Assembly: GCF_029223285.1 (NCBI RefSeq)
Contig: NZ_JARHUJ010000008.1
Location: 310,001-374,000, forward strand
Origin: Paraflavitalea sp. CAU 1676
Lineage (GTDB): Bacteria > Bacteroidota > Bacteroidia > Chitinophagales > Chitinophagaceae
Direction of reading: 5' to 3'
DNA: 64,000 bases
This document shows, piece by piece, positions 16,595-25,132 of the stretch (the stretch's first letter is position 1; each line of letters starts with the position of its first letter). A program made the position numbers and the translations under genes. The notes beneath the pieces are model-generated. The model did not search any database and was not told where the DNA came from. It saw only the letters and a program-made list of their open reading frames with translations.

Positions 16595-19369
16595 ATGCCG
16601 CCGAGCCTTCGTCCTATCATTACCTGTATGGCAATATTGGTTATGGCCATTTCCGCGCTTCCTGTACTTGCCCAAAAGAACCTGCTCAAAGGAGCCGTGG
16701 TCGACACGGCCGAAAAACGCACCCTGGAATTTTCCATCGTCGCCCTGATCGATAGACGCGATAGCTCTCTGTACCGCTCTGTCCGGTCGGGCAAGGACGG
16801 TACTTTCGAACTTACCAAAATAACGCCCAGTCATTACACCCTGCTGATTGCCTATCCTAAAATGGCCGATTTCCTGCAGGATATCCATGTCACCGACACA
16901 ACATCCCTCGACCTGGGTAAAGTGCCTATGATCACCGAAGTCAAGTTGCTGGAGGAGGTGGTGGTGCGCGCCGGCGTGCCGATCAGGATGAGGGGCGATA
17001 CGCTGGAGTATAACGCGGATAGTTTTGCTGTAAAACCCGGCTCCAATGTGGAGGAGCTGCTCAAGCGTTTACCTGGCATCCTGATAGAGAAAGATGGCAA
17101 GATCATGGCCCAGGGCCAGGAAGTGAAAAAGGTGCTGGTGGATGGCGATGAGTTCTTCTCCGACGATCCGGGGCTGGCACTCAAATACCTCCAGGCCGGC
17201 GCGGTTGAAAAAGTGCAGGTCTATGATGAGAAAAGCGAGCAGGCGCAGTTTACCGGTATGGACGATGGCAAACGGGCCCGGACCATTAACCTCAAACTCA
17301 AAAAGAACAGGCGGAACGGCTATTTTGGGAAACTATCTGCCGGTAGTAACGGCAATCGATATTATCAGCACGAGGCTATGGGAGCTTTGTTTAATCAGGG
17401 GCTGAAAATCTCTGTGTTTGGGCTTGCTTTTCGGAACGGCGCACAGGGGATGAATTACGAGGACATGGAAAAGTATGTTGCGAAAGATTATGAACCGATC
17501 GACGACGGTACCGGTGGCATGTATTATACGGCTCGTGATGTCGATGAGGCCGAGAATTTGTACGGAGCAGGACTGCCGGAGACTTTAACCGGAGGAGCGC
17601 ATTTCTCGAACAAATGGGGTAATGGGCAGCATAAGGCGTTTGGAAATTACCGGATCAAGAAAGCAGATGCTGACGGATGGTACAACTCAACGAGCAAGAC
17701 TGTTTTGCCGGATGGCACCTCTTTTTCCAATTCCAGTGAAACGAAGGAATACAATTACCTGTTTCAGCAAAAGGCCAGTGGTTCCATAACGCTCGGGCTG
17801 GATTCCTTTACCACGCTGAAAATAGGCGCCAATGGAGGTTTGGTCAATCGTTCGGCCAACCGGCAATCGCTTTCCGGATCCTCCAACGAAAAGGGGTTCC
17901 GGGTCAATAGTAGTCAGCAAAACAACCAGTCGGAGGGGGATGAACGGCAATTCGAAACCAATGTGCAGTTGCAGAAAAGGTTCCGTAAGGATGGCAGAAC
18001 GTTCACTTTGAAAGTTCAGCAGAATTATAGCCGGCGGCTGAATGACCTGACCGTATTCTCTGCCAACGATTTTTATGATCCGGCAACGGGTGCCTTCAAA
18101 AATACCGATACGGTTCACCAACTTCAGCAAACAAATGCTCCTGTGGAATCTTATGCCGTGCAGGGAATCTATACCGACAAATTTTCAAAAGACTGGGGGT
18201 ATAAGGTAGATTATGGCTGGAGAACTGCGCGCTCGTCGAATGTGTTCAATATTTATAATAACCTGAATGGAAAGTTTGCGGACCGCGTCGACTCTTTGAG
18301 CAACGACTACGATTTCACCGTGAACACGCATATCACGGGGGTGAACCTCAACTGGTCCAGGCAAAAGGTGAGCCTGAATGTGGGCGGTAAGCTATTCCAT
18401 ACCAGCCTCGATCAGGTCAACAATGATCTTAAAGATCATAGCCGGCGGCGATTTGTCAATATAGCACCGGAAGTTCGATTGGGCATCAGGTTACCAGGCT
18501 TCAGTTCGCTCAATTTCTCCTACACAGGACACACCGTGCAGCCTTCTGTCGAGCAGCTGCAGCCCCTGCTCCGTACGAGCAATCGTCTCTACGTGCAGGA
18601 GGGTAACGCCAATCTGCGACCAGCTTTCATGCAATCGGCCAACTTCACTTACTTCAAATTTTCGGCCGCCAAACAAACCAATTTCTATATCAATTTCGGC
18701 GCCGACTATACCAGTAATGCCATTGTGAACCAGCAAATGAGAGATGCGCAAGATCGTACGGTGAATAAGTTCATCAACCTGGATGGTATCGTTGGGCTAC
18801 GAGCCGATATGAGCTATGGCTGGTATTACGAAAAGCTTCACCTGCGACCCTCTGTAATGATCGGGGCCAGCCGTTACGGAAATTATTCTGCCCTGAATGG
18901 AGAGAAGCTGCGTAATGAGTCTATCAATGCAAACGGCAATTTCCGGCTGGTGCACGAATGGAAGAAGGTGATGACCACTACCTATTCATTTACCGCCAAT
19001 TTTGGCTTTGGCAGGTCGAGCCTTGGGTCCAGCGCCTCCAGTCGGAATTTCTTTCACCGGCATTCGATTGATAGCCGGGTGTACTTGCCCTGGAAGTTGT
19101 CTTTGAATTCAGATTGCGAATTGGGCTTTATTCCCAAGAACAGTGCATTCAATTCCAGCATCAATACGGTGCGATGGAATATGGGGCTAGAAAAAAAGTT
19201 CCTGAAAGATGAATCGCTCAGCCTATTATTTAATGTCAACGATCTGTTGAACCAGAATACGGGCTACACAAGGCAGGTAAGCGGCAACTATACGAACGAA
19301 TCGAACCGGTTTGTGATCAAACGCTACTTCCTGTTGACGGCTACCTGGAATTTTACAAAGAAGATCTAA
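16595..19369 (+). CDS. Outer-membrane beta-barrel protein, TonB-receptor-like (OMP_b-brl_3)
   Basis: 924 residues from ATG 16595, which gives a signal peptide ending SALPVLAQ; the promoter excludes the longer frame. Order: a carboxypeptidase-regulatory-like domain (about 28-110, LLKGAVVDTAEKRTLEFSIV), a plug-like region (LLEEVVVRAGVPIRMRGDTL, NVEELLKRLPGILIEKDGKI, KKVLVDGDEFFSDDP), then a long barrel of alternating strands to FLLTATWNFTKKI. No TonB box was identified. This is the Bacteroidota outer-membrane family typically paired with a GLPGLI gene, which follows here after 58 bases. A hairpin without a T run (19372-19395) separates them. The ligand is unknown. Confidence 0.85.
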   Translation: MPPSLRPIITCMAILVMAISALPVLAQKNLLKGAVVDTAEKRTLEFSIVALIDRRDSSLYRSVRSGKDGTFELTKITPSHYTLLIAYPKMADFLQDIHVTDTTSLDLGKVPMITEVKLLEEVVVRAGVPIRMRGDTLEYNADSFAVKPGSNVEELLKRLPGILIEKDGKIMAQGQEVKKVLVDGDEFFSDDPGLALKYLQAGAVEKVQVYDEKSEQAQFTGMDDGKRARTINLKLKKNRRNGYFGKLSAGSNGNRYYQHEAMGALFNQGLKISVFGLAFRNGAQGMNYEDMEKYVAKDYEPIDDGTGGMYYTARDVDEAENLYGAGLPETLTGGAHFSNKWGNGQHKAFGNYRIKKADADGWYNSTSKTVLPDGTSFSNSSETKEYNYLFQQKASGSITLGLDSFTTLKIGANGGLVNRSANRQSLSGSSNEKGFRVNSSQQNNQSEGDERQFETNVQLQKRFRKDGRTFTLKVQQNYSRRLNDLTVFSANDFYDPATGAFKNTDTVHQLQQTNAPVESYAVQGIYTDKFSKDWGYKVDYGWRTARSSNVFNIYNNLNGKFADRVDSLSNDYDFTVNTHITGVNLNWSRQKVSLNVGGKLFHTSLDQVNNDLKDHSRRRFVNIAPEVRLGIRLPGFSSLNFSYTGHTVQPSVEQLQPLLRTSNRLYVQEGNANLRPAFMQSANFTYFKFSAAKQTNFYINFGADYTSNAIVNQQMRDAQDRTVNKFINLDGIVGLRADMSYGWYYEKLHLRPSVMIGASRYGNYSALNGEKLRNESINANGNFRLVHEWKKVMTTTYSFTANFGFGRSSLGSSASSRNFFHRHSIDSRVYLPWKLSLNSDCELGFIPKNSAFNSSINTVRWNMGLEKKFLKDESLSLLFNVNDLLNQNTGYTRQVSGNYTNESNRFVIKRYFLLTATWNFTKKI

Positions 19370-19427
19370 CCGTGCAGTTTGAGATACAACTGCACTGTAT
19401 TCATCGAACCTGATAAAGTCAAAAGAT

Positions 19428-20177
19428 ATGTTTAAACTAATAGGATGTCTGTTCCTGCTATTATTCACCGGCACTGTTGTGGCGCAAGACTTTGTGACCC
19501 GTGGTAAAATTGAATACGAGATCAAAAGGAACCTGAAGCGTTTGAATGAGGAAGATGATCCGGAAGATATGTACAATAGCGCCGCGGAACCCGATTATGA
19601 TATCACGTACCGCGACCTCACTTTTACTTCGAATCTCCTGTTGTACACACCCGGCAGGAAGGGCCCCAAGCCTACTTATTACCATAGAGAAAGCGTTGCC
19701 TATACCGACCTCGGGAAAAAGGAGTTGGTCATCAAAAGAAGCTTTGGCGACGATTACCAGTCGTTTTCGGATAGTTTTCAACATGTGAAATGGAAGCTTC
19801 AGCAGGAAACCCGGAAGATCGCGGGCTGGGAATGCAGAAAAGCCGTAGGGGTGATCCATGATAGCGTGTACGTGGTGGCATTTTATTGCCCGGAGATCAT
19901 TCCGCAGGGTGGGCCGGAGCTATTCAGGGGGCTGCCGGGTATGATACTCGGACTGGCGGTACCTCGGCACTTCACCACCTGGTTTGCCACGAAGGTGGAG
20001 CTCGCCAATGTCGATGACTCGAAAATCGTGCCGCCTGCCGGGAAAAAAGGGAAGATCTACGGCAAGCGCGAACTCGCTGAGATTGAATACAAAAAGTACA
20101 AGTTAAGTGGGTGGGTCGAGGCTGATTATACATTGGAGAAAATGGAAGCCAGCATGGCCGATTACTTTCTGTATTAA
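19428..20177 (+). CDS. GLPGLI family protein
   Basis: 249 residues with a signal peptide (MFKLIGCLFLLLFTGTVVAQ). The family-defining motif is present in PELFRGLPGMILGL, read as GLPGMI. Upstream family features include GKIEYEIKRN near the N-terminus, TYYHRESVAYTDL, the W-E-C-R-K segment of AGWECRKAVG and the FYCPEIIPQGGPE stretch before the motif. GLPGLI proteins are periplasmic or outer-membrane associated, of unknown function, and usually sit next to a barrel such as the preceding gene. The two are probably co-transcribed. Confidence 0.9.
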   Translation: MFKLIGCLFLLLFTGTVVAQDFVTRGKIEYEIKRNLKRLNEEDDPEDMYNSAAEPDYDITYRDLTFTSNLLLYTPGRKGPKPTYYHRESVAYTDLGKKELVIKRSFGDDYQSFSDSFQHVKWKLQQETRKIAGWECRKAVGVIHDSVYVVAFYCPEIIPQGGPELFRGLPGMILGLAVPRHFTTWFATKVELANVDDSKIVPPAGKKGKIYGKRELAEIEYKKYKLSGWVEADYTLEKMEASMADYFLY

Positions 20178-20193
20178 TTAACATCCAAGGCGC

Positions 20194-20201
20194 TATATTT
20201 G
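20194..20201 (+). promoter_or_regulatory. -7 element upstream of the FKBP lipoprotein gene
   Basis: TATATTTG matches TAnnTTTG, 18 bases before the ATG at 20220. The -33 element is not clear. A TTG inside this element could be misread as a start codon. Confidence 0.45.
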
Positions 20202-20219
20202 CGCCCAAACTTATTGCCG

Positions 20220-20693
20220 ATGCGTCTGTTCTCAATCGTGTTTAGTGTGGCTTTGGCCCTGACCCTGATCTACGTAGGATGTACCAAAAATGAAGGTAGT
20301 GGTTGTAAGCCGACCACTAAAGAAGAGGATGAAGTAAAAATGCAGGCCTTTATGACTGCCAATGGTATTACTAATCCCACCAAAGATCCCAGTGGCATGT
20401 ATTACCAGATCATCAACCCAGGTACGGGCAATCAACCTAATATCAACTCGCGGGTGAATGTAGCCTATGTAGGTAAACTCACCGATGGTACCGTTTTTGA
20501 CCAAAGTGCCAATGCGCAATTCATGTTGTACCAGGTGGTACCAGGCTGGCAGATCGGTATTCCAAAGATCGCCAAGGGAGGTAGAGTAAAGCTCGTGATC
20601 CCTCCATACCTCGCGTATGGTTGTCCGGCCAAGACTGGCATTCCCAGTAATTCGGTCCTCTACTTTGAGGTGGACCTGATCGATGTGAAATAA
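20220..20693 (+). CDS. FKBP-type peptidyl-prolyl cis-trans isomerase, lipoprotein
   Basis: 157 residues from ATG 20220 (MRLFSIVFSVALALTLIYVG). The lipobox YVGC puts a lipid on Cys21. The FKBP domain fills about residues 55-157: VNVAYVGKLTDGTVFDQSAN, the WQIGIPKIAKGGRVKLVIPP hydrophobic pocket, LAYGCPAKTGIPSNSVLYFEVDL. This is the standard FKBP order, with one turn altered (YGCPAKTG). It would act on proline bonds of folding proteins in the periplasm. A strong terminator follows. Confidence 0.9.
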   Translation: MRLFSIVFSVALALTLIYVGCTKNEGSGCKPTTKEEDEVKMQAFMTANGITNPTKDPSGMYYQIINPGTGNQPNINSRVNVAYVGKLTDGTVFDQSANAQFMLYQVVPGWQIGIPKIAKGGRVKLVIPPYLAYGCPAKTGIPSNSVLYFEVDLIDVK

Positions 20694-20713
20694 TTCATTA
20701 CAGATATTATGCA

Positions 20714-20756
20714 AACGCAGGGCGTGGAGAATTCCATGTCCTGCGTTTTGCTTTTA
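20714..20756 (+). terminator. Terminator of the FKBP gene
   Basis: Outer stem AACGCAGG / CCTGCGTT (20714-20721 with 20740-20747) extended by an inner TGGA / TCCA pairing, followed by TTTGCTTTT. Confidence 0.8.
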
Positions 20757-20972
20757 GAACATATTATGATTCTTGTATTCTATGGCAACTTTCAAGGGCA
20801 TGATAGTTAGCGCATTGAACTTTATGAAAAGAAACCATGTAATTTAGTTTTCATGCAACCGGGGTACTATGCTGCGCCGGTTCCCTCCCCCAAACAGGTC
20901 ATTCCTATTCACCAGGTTGTCCGCTCCCGAACCGGCAGAAGCGCTATTCAATCTACCATCAAATTCCACTTT

Positions 20973-22082
20973 ATGAAACCTGTTTTACCAACTTCCTTTT
21001 TCGTCGTTCTATGCCTGGCGTTGTTTTTGGTAAAGGCACAGGCCCAATGTGATCTTACCCAGGCCGATCTTATCGGGGCCTCCGGCAGTTTTACCATTCC
21101 GGCGGGCCAAACTTTATGCATCACAGCCGATTTCTGTATGGGTACATCCTCCAATTTCCCCGGTGCATGCGCCAATACGGGCCCTGCATCGCTCCATATC
21201 GAGGGTACTTTACGCATCAACGATAATGTCACCTTCAAATACCAGGGCAGTGTAGTGGGCTCGGGTAAGATCCAGATACTGCAGGCGGCACGGATGAGCC
21301 TTTTTGGTACTATCGATTGCAGTGGGGGGCTTACCATCCATGCGGTAGATCCTGCTGCGTTGGGCGGGCCACGTACCGTTACCCATACGGGGGTGCTCTC
21401 CTGCAATTCGTTTAGTTGCGAACCGCATTTCGCCAACAACTATGCGCCCTTTGGGGTGGTGGCCGAGGGGCTCGGCTTTAACGGTACGGCCTGTGCCGCC
21501 ATTATCGGATTTCCCGATGATAAAACGTTGCTGCCTATTAACTTCTCCAGGCTGGCCGCGCGACGCGATGGGGAGGGCGTATTGCTCACCTGGACAACAG
21601 CCAGCGAACAAAACAATGCAGGGTTCGAGATACAGCGTTCGGTGAACGGCCGCCAATGGGATGTAATTGGCAAACATCCCACGGCTGTTCCGGGCGGAAA
21701 CAGCCAATCGATCCTTCAGTATGCATTCCGCGATCGTGCTCCTTTATCGGCGGCAACCTTGTATTACCGGTTGCGGCAAACTGATATTGACGGGCGAAGC
21801 ATGTTCTCATCGATCGTGCAGGTGAAGGAGCAAAACTTCCGGCAGGCGCGCATCTATGCAGCGCCGGGCGTCATTCAAATTGTTATCAATAGCGACAGCA
21901 GGCAATCCCTGCAACTGCAGGCGGCCGGCGCGGGTGGCCGTGTGGTGTATAAGAATGTGATCGCACCCGACCCGGGGTTGAACAGGTACTCTATCAACAC
22001 TTCGCAGTGGGCGAAGGGGGTTTATATTGTTTCGTTACAGACACCGCAGGAAACCATCCGGGAAAAGATCCTGGTGCAGTAA
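20973..22082 (+). CDS. Secreted protein with type IX secretion (type A) C-terminal domain
   Basis: 369 residues from ATG 20973 (MKPVLPTSFFVVLCLALFLV), with a signal peptide ending KAQAQ. The N-terminal half (ITADFCMGTSSNFPGACANT, TLRINDNVTFKYQGSVVG) looks like a small beta-rich, Cys-containing domain. A middle segment (LPINFSRLAARRDGEGVLLT, WTTASEQNNAGFEIQRS) is the fibronectin-like stretch often found before T9SS tails. The last 80 residues, down to WAKGVYIVSLQTPQETIREK and ILVQ, match the sorting-domain pattern. It is probably secreted and attached at the cell surface. The function is unknown. Confidence 0.8.
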   Translation: MKPVLPTSFFVVLCLALFLVKAQAQCDLTQADLIGASGSFTIPAGQTLCITADFCMGTSSNFPGACANTGPASLHIEGTLRINDNVTFKYQGSVVGSGKIQILQAARMSLFGTIDCSGGLTIHAVDPAALGGPRTVTHTGVLSCNSFSCEPHFANNYAPFGVVAEGLGFNGTACAAIIGFPDDKTLLPINFSRLAARRDGEGVLLTWTTASEQNNAGFEIQRSVNGRQWDVIGKHPTAVPGGNSQSILQYAFRDRAPLSAATLYYRLRQTDIDGRSMFSSIVQVKEQNFRQARIYAAPGVIQIVINSDSRQSLQLQAAGAGGRVVYKNVIAPDPGLNRYSINTSQWAKGVYIVSLQTPQETIREKILVQ

Positions 22083-22096
22083 GCTATAAAGAGAAC

Positions 22097-22134
22097 GCCC
22101 CAAATGCTTTCGTCGCTGAAGGCATTTGGGGCGC
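22097..22134. terminator. Hairpin between converging genes
   Basis: A 12-bp stem CGCCCCAAATGC / GCATTTGGGGCG (22097-22108 with 22123-22134). It lacks a T run, but its position between converging stops suits a bidirectional terminator. Confidence 0.6.
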
Positions 22135-22152
22135 TTGTCGTTCTGTATTGTT

Positions 22153-24018
22153 TTAGATCACAACGATCTTCTTTTTCCTGACAGGCTTTGGCTCAGCAGG
22201 GGCGGCGGGCTGCTGGCAGTTGGCCGGTTTTTCGTTCAGTTGCAGTCGTTCCATGACGATCTGCTGTTGCGCCTGTTTCAGCTTCTCCTGCCTTTCCTGC
22301 CTTTGGTGGTTGAATTTTTCGAGGCGCGCTTTCAGCATGACCTGTTCTTCAGACAGCTGGCGGCTGGATAGTTGTAAGGCTTTTTCAGTTTCCTGGTTGA
22401 CCTTCATCCAGTCAACATTTTTGAAGGCTTTTACGATCTCTACCTGCAATGCCTGTACATCTACCTGTCCGGCAGTTGCATTCAATCCTTTCTCCAGTTT
22501 TTCCCAATCGATCGCTTCCAGTGCTTTCAAGGCTTTATCCATCGATTCCCTGGCTTGTTTTTCCGAGGTGGTCAGGGTGTATGGCTTGGGGAGCAGGGTG
22601 TCTTCCAACTCCTGGATCGAAAAGCTGTTCACGGGCACGTAAGGTTGCGTCATCGAGGCGGGAACAATGGCCATAGCCTCTTTGGTCACCTGCAGGGAAA
22701 AATCGCGCAGTTCTTTCGTGTTTACGAATGCGACCACCTCTTTGGTTACTTCATGCTGCTGGAGGGCCAGCAGTGAGAGTTCATGCTGGATGGCGGCTAT
22801 TTCCTGTTCGGTGATGAATTCATTCTCGTTCGTTTCATTGTCATCTTCCTGTTCATCGCAGTCTTTGTCCCTGTTGGAGTGGGATTGTTGTGCGATGGCG
22901 GGTGATGCCTCTTCTGCCTCTTCCGGGTCTGCCGGGGTGCTGATATCGGAGGCGTATTCAATAAAAGGGCTTTGCGGTGCTTTTACGGCCACTTGCTCAA
23001 TGCGGGTGATGATGGCCCGGCCCGGGTTGGATAAGCCAATAAAGCCTATCAGGAGGGCCGATAAGAGCCAGGCTGCCAGTTTCTGGCTAATTGCGTTGGA
23101 AGCCGGTTCGTTGGTGAGCATCCTTTTAACCCGGTTCAGCAGTAAGTAGTTGCTTTTACCAGTAGCGGCTACCGCGAGGGCAGGAGCTATGGTGGAGCGG
23201 CTTTGCTCGAGGGTCAGCAGCGCGCGGGCATACTGCGTGGCGTCGTATTTGAACTGCAGTACCATATCGTCGCAGCTGTTTTCGCGTTCGCGGCGCAGGA
23301 TACCGGAGAATAATCTGGCAAAAGGATTGAAGAAGAAAATAATATCGGTGCTGGCGATGAGCAGGTTCACCAGGTAATCATTGCGCCTGATGTGGTTGAG
23401 CTCATGCAGGATGATCGCCTCTGTTTGTTCGATGGTGAGGTTGTTGACGGCTGCAACGGGCAGCAGGATGATGGGCTTCCAGAATCCGATAGTAAGCGGC
23501 GTATCGACCATGGTAGACAGCCAGAGGGTCACTTTACGCGGTATGGTCATGTGCTGTACCGCTTGTTGTACAAATACCCGCAGTTCGGGCTGGGCTTTTT
23601 GTAAACCCTGTGTAAATAATTTACGGGTAAAATGGTATTGACGGTAAAAGCGCACCAGTAACAGTGCGGTAATCACCAGGTAAGCAACGCTCACGAAGGG
23701 CAGTACCGGCTCCATCCACGATCCAACTGCCCGCCTGGTGGCCGGCGGCTGGAATGCATCACCTGCATTGACCACGAGGGTTATGACTTCTGGTGCTGCA
23801 GCCGCTTTATAGAAGTTGATCGCCAGCGTTATGAGGAACCAACAGGAGCCTCCTGCGAGCGACAACAGGGCCAGCGAATGACGCTGGCGTGCGGTGAATT
23901 TTTTTCCATTGGCAGTCAGTACTACATAGAGCAGCCACAACAAACCCATTTGCCACAAGCTGTCTAATAATGACCATCCCAATGCCTTCAGAAAAGCGGA
24001 TTGGTAGACCAGGTTCAT
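22153..24018 (-). CDS. M56 family (BlaR1-like) membrane metallopeptidase
   Basis: 621 residues. Four hydrophobic segments precede and follow the peptidase: about 14-35, 46-70, 105-124 and one near 310-330 (AWLLSALLIGFIGLSN). The zinc motif HELNH is at 205-209, with the downstream ERENSCDDMVL segment supplying the third ligand region. These are the BlaR1/MecR1 peptidase features. The C-terminal half lacks a penicillin-binding domain; instead it is Glu/Gln-rich, with probable coiled coils, and ends in a basic KPVRKKKIVVI. So it senses something other than beta-lactam. It lies 3 bases downstream of the BlaI-type repressor gene in the same operon. Confidence 0.85.
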   Translation of the reverse strand: MNLVYQSAFLKALGWSLLDSLWQMGLLWLLYVVLTANGKKFTARQRHSLALLSLAGGSCWFLITLAINFYKAAAAPEVITLVVNAGDAFQPPATRRAVGSWMEPVLPFVSVAYLVITALLLVRFYRQYHFTRKLFTQGLQKAQPELRVFVQQAVQHMTIPRKVTLWLSTMVDTPLTIGFWKPIILLPVAAVNNLTIEQTEAIILHELNHIRRNDYLVNLLIASTDIIFFFNPFARLFSGILRRERENSCDDMVLQFKYDATQYARALLTLEQSRSTIAPALAVAATGKSNYLLLNRVKRMLTNEPASNAISQKLAAWLLSALLIGFIGLSNPGRAIITRIEQVAVKAPQSPFIEYASDISTPADPEEAEEASPAIAQQSHSNRDKDCDEQEDDNETNENEFITEQEIAAIQHELSLLALQQHEVTKEVVAFVNTKELRDFSLQVTKEAMAIVPASMTQPYVPVNSFSIQELEDTLLPKPYTLTTSEKQARESMDKALKALEAIDWEKLEKGLNATAGQVDVQALQVEIVKAFKNVDWMKVNQETEKALQLSSRQLSEEQVMLKARLEKFNHQRQERQEKLKQAQQQIVMERLQLNEKPANCQQPAAPAEPKPVRKKKIVVI

Positions 24019-24021
24019 CTA

Positions 24022-24405
24022 CTACTGTTTTTTTAGGTTGTCTATCATTTTCTGGATCGCTTCCAATTCATCGGCGGATGCTTTGTGATTGCCCAATGCC
24101 TGGATCACCAGTTCTGTGGGAGAGCCTCCGAATAATGTGTCGATCATTTTACCCAGCAAATGCTTTTGCGTTTTTTCCCTGCTTACGGCAGCCTGGTAGA
24201 TATGGGTCTTGCTGGAATCGTCGCGCTTTACCAGTCCTTTTTCAAACATGATCTGCATCAGTTTAAGGGTGGTGGTATAACCTGCTTCCTTAATGCTTAG
24301 CAGCTCTTCATGTACTTCACGGACACTGGCGGTACCCTTGTTCCATAATACCTGCAGGATCTCCAGTTCGCTCTCAGTAGGTTTGATACTCTTAGTGGTT
24401 GACAT
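24022..24405 (-). CDS. BlaI/MecI/CopY family transcriptional repressor
   Basis: 127 residues from the ATG at 24405 (MSTTKSIKPTESELEILQVL); an ATG at 24417 is also in frame. The winged helix fills about residues 8-80 (LWNKGTASVREVHEELLSIK, GYTTTLKLMQIMFEKGLVKR) and a dimerisation helix follows. In this family the partner M56 protease cleaves the repressor when a signal arrives, freeing the promoter; the partner follows 3 bases later. A dyad at 24430-24445, just upstream of the start, is a likely operator. Confidence 0.9.
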   Translation of the reverse strand: MSTTKSIKPTESELEILQVLWNKGTASVREVHEELLSIKEAGYTTTLKLMQIMFEKGLVKRDDSSKTHIYQAAVSREKTQKHLLGKMIDTLFGGSPTELVIQALGNHKASADELEAIQKMIDNLKKQ

Positions 24406-24429
24406 TCGGAACAACATTTGCCTTAAAAA

Positions 24430-24445
24430 TACGACATATTTCGTA
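24430..24445. promoter_or_regulatory. Candidate BlaI-family operator
   Basis: TACGA-CATATT-TCGTA, an exact inverted repeat 25 bases upstream of the repressor start. Its size and place fit autoregulation; BlaI-type sites usually carry TACA/TGTA half-sites, so the match is partial. Confidence 0.5.
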
Positions 24446-25132
24446 ATGAATTGTTAAAGGGAAGGTAAGAAGCTCCTGATTTTAATAACAGCTTAATTCA
24501 ATGAATGGGGATAAACCGGGCCGGGCGGCGGGGGAAAAGGAATAGGCTATATCCGGCAAAAAGGCAGTTTTTTACATGGATCCAGGGGGTAGATGGGCAC
24601 TCCGAAACCGTGGGCGAAGTGCCTTGCCGGCAGGTAAGCAAGCGGGTAAGCCGGGCCGGGAGTGGCCCGCTATGACGGTGGCTACCAATGAGTGCGGATT
24701 CTGCGGGGTGAAGCGCTTTTAATGGCTCAGGGTCAACAGGCCGGAGCGGGTAGCCGTGATGGGATCCGGCATTTCCTGGGTCGGGATGTGCAGCGGGGGC
24801 ATCATTGTCCGAATCGGCATCCCGGCAGGTAAGCAACGAGGTGAGCCCGGCCGGATGTGAACCTGGCTATATCGGTGGCTTTCAATGCGGCTGGGCTGCC
24901 GGGCCACGTCAAACCCGCCGGGCTGACAATAGTGTTGGGTGAATTAGCTTAATCAGTCAGCAAAATGCCGGTTATGGATGGTGGAGAGTAGTTGGGGAAG
25001 GGGATAAAAAGTAAAGACCCCATGTGGAAACATGGGGACTTTGGTATTTGGTATGATATAGTGCCTTTAGTTATGAGTTGCAAATATAGAGCAAGCTGCT
25101 GAATATTTGAACGTTTAATTCTAAATATTTCG
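24446..25132. other. G-rich gene-free stretch with an imperfect direct repeat
   Basis: About 690 bases between the repressor and hppA. A roughly 70-bp segment starting CCGGCAGGTAAGCAA at 24627 recurs imperfectly at 24832. The plus strand is G-rich. The terminator of hppA lies at 25005-25040. No gene is supported. Confidence 0.55.
25005..25040 (-). terminator. Terminator of hppA
   Basis: An 8-bp stem CCCCATGT / ACATGGGG (25018-25025 with 25030-25037), read on the minus strand, is followed by CTTTACTTTTT. Confidence 0.75.
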
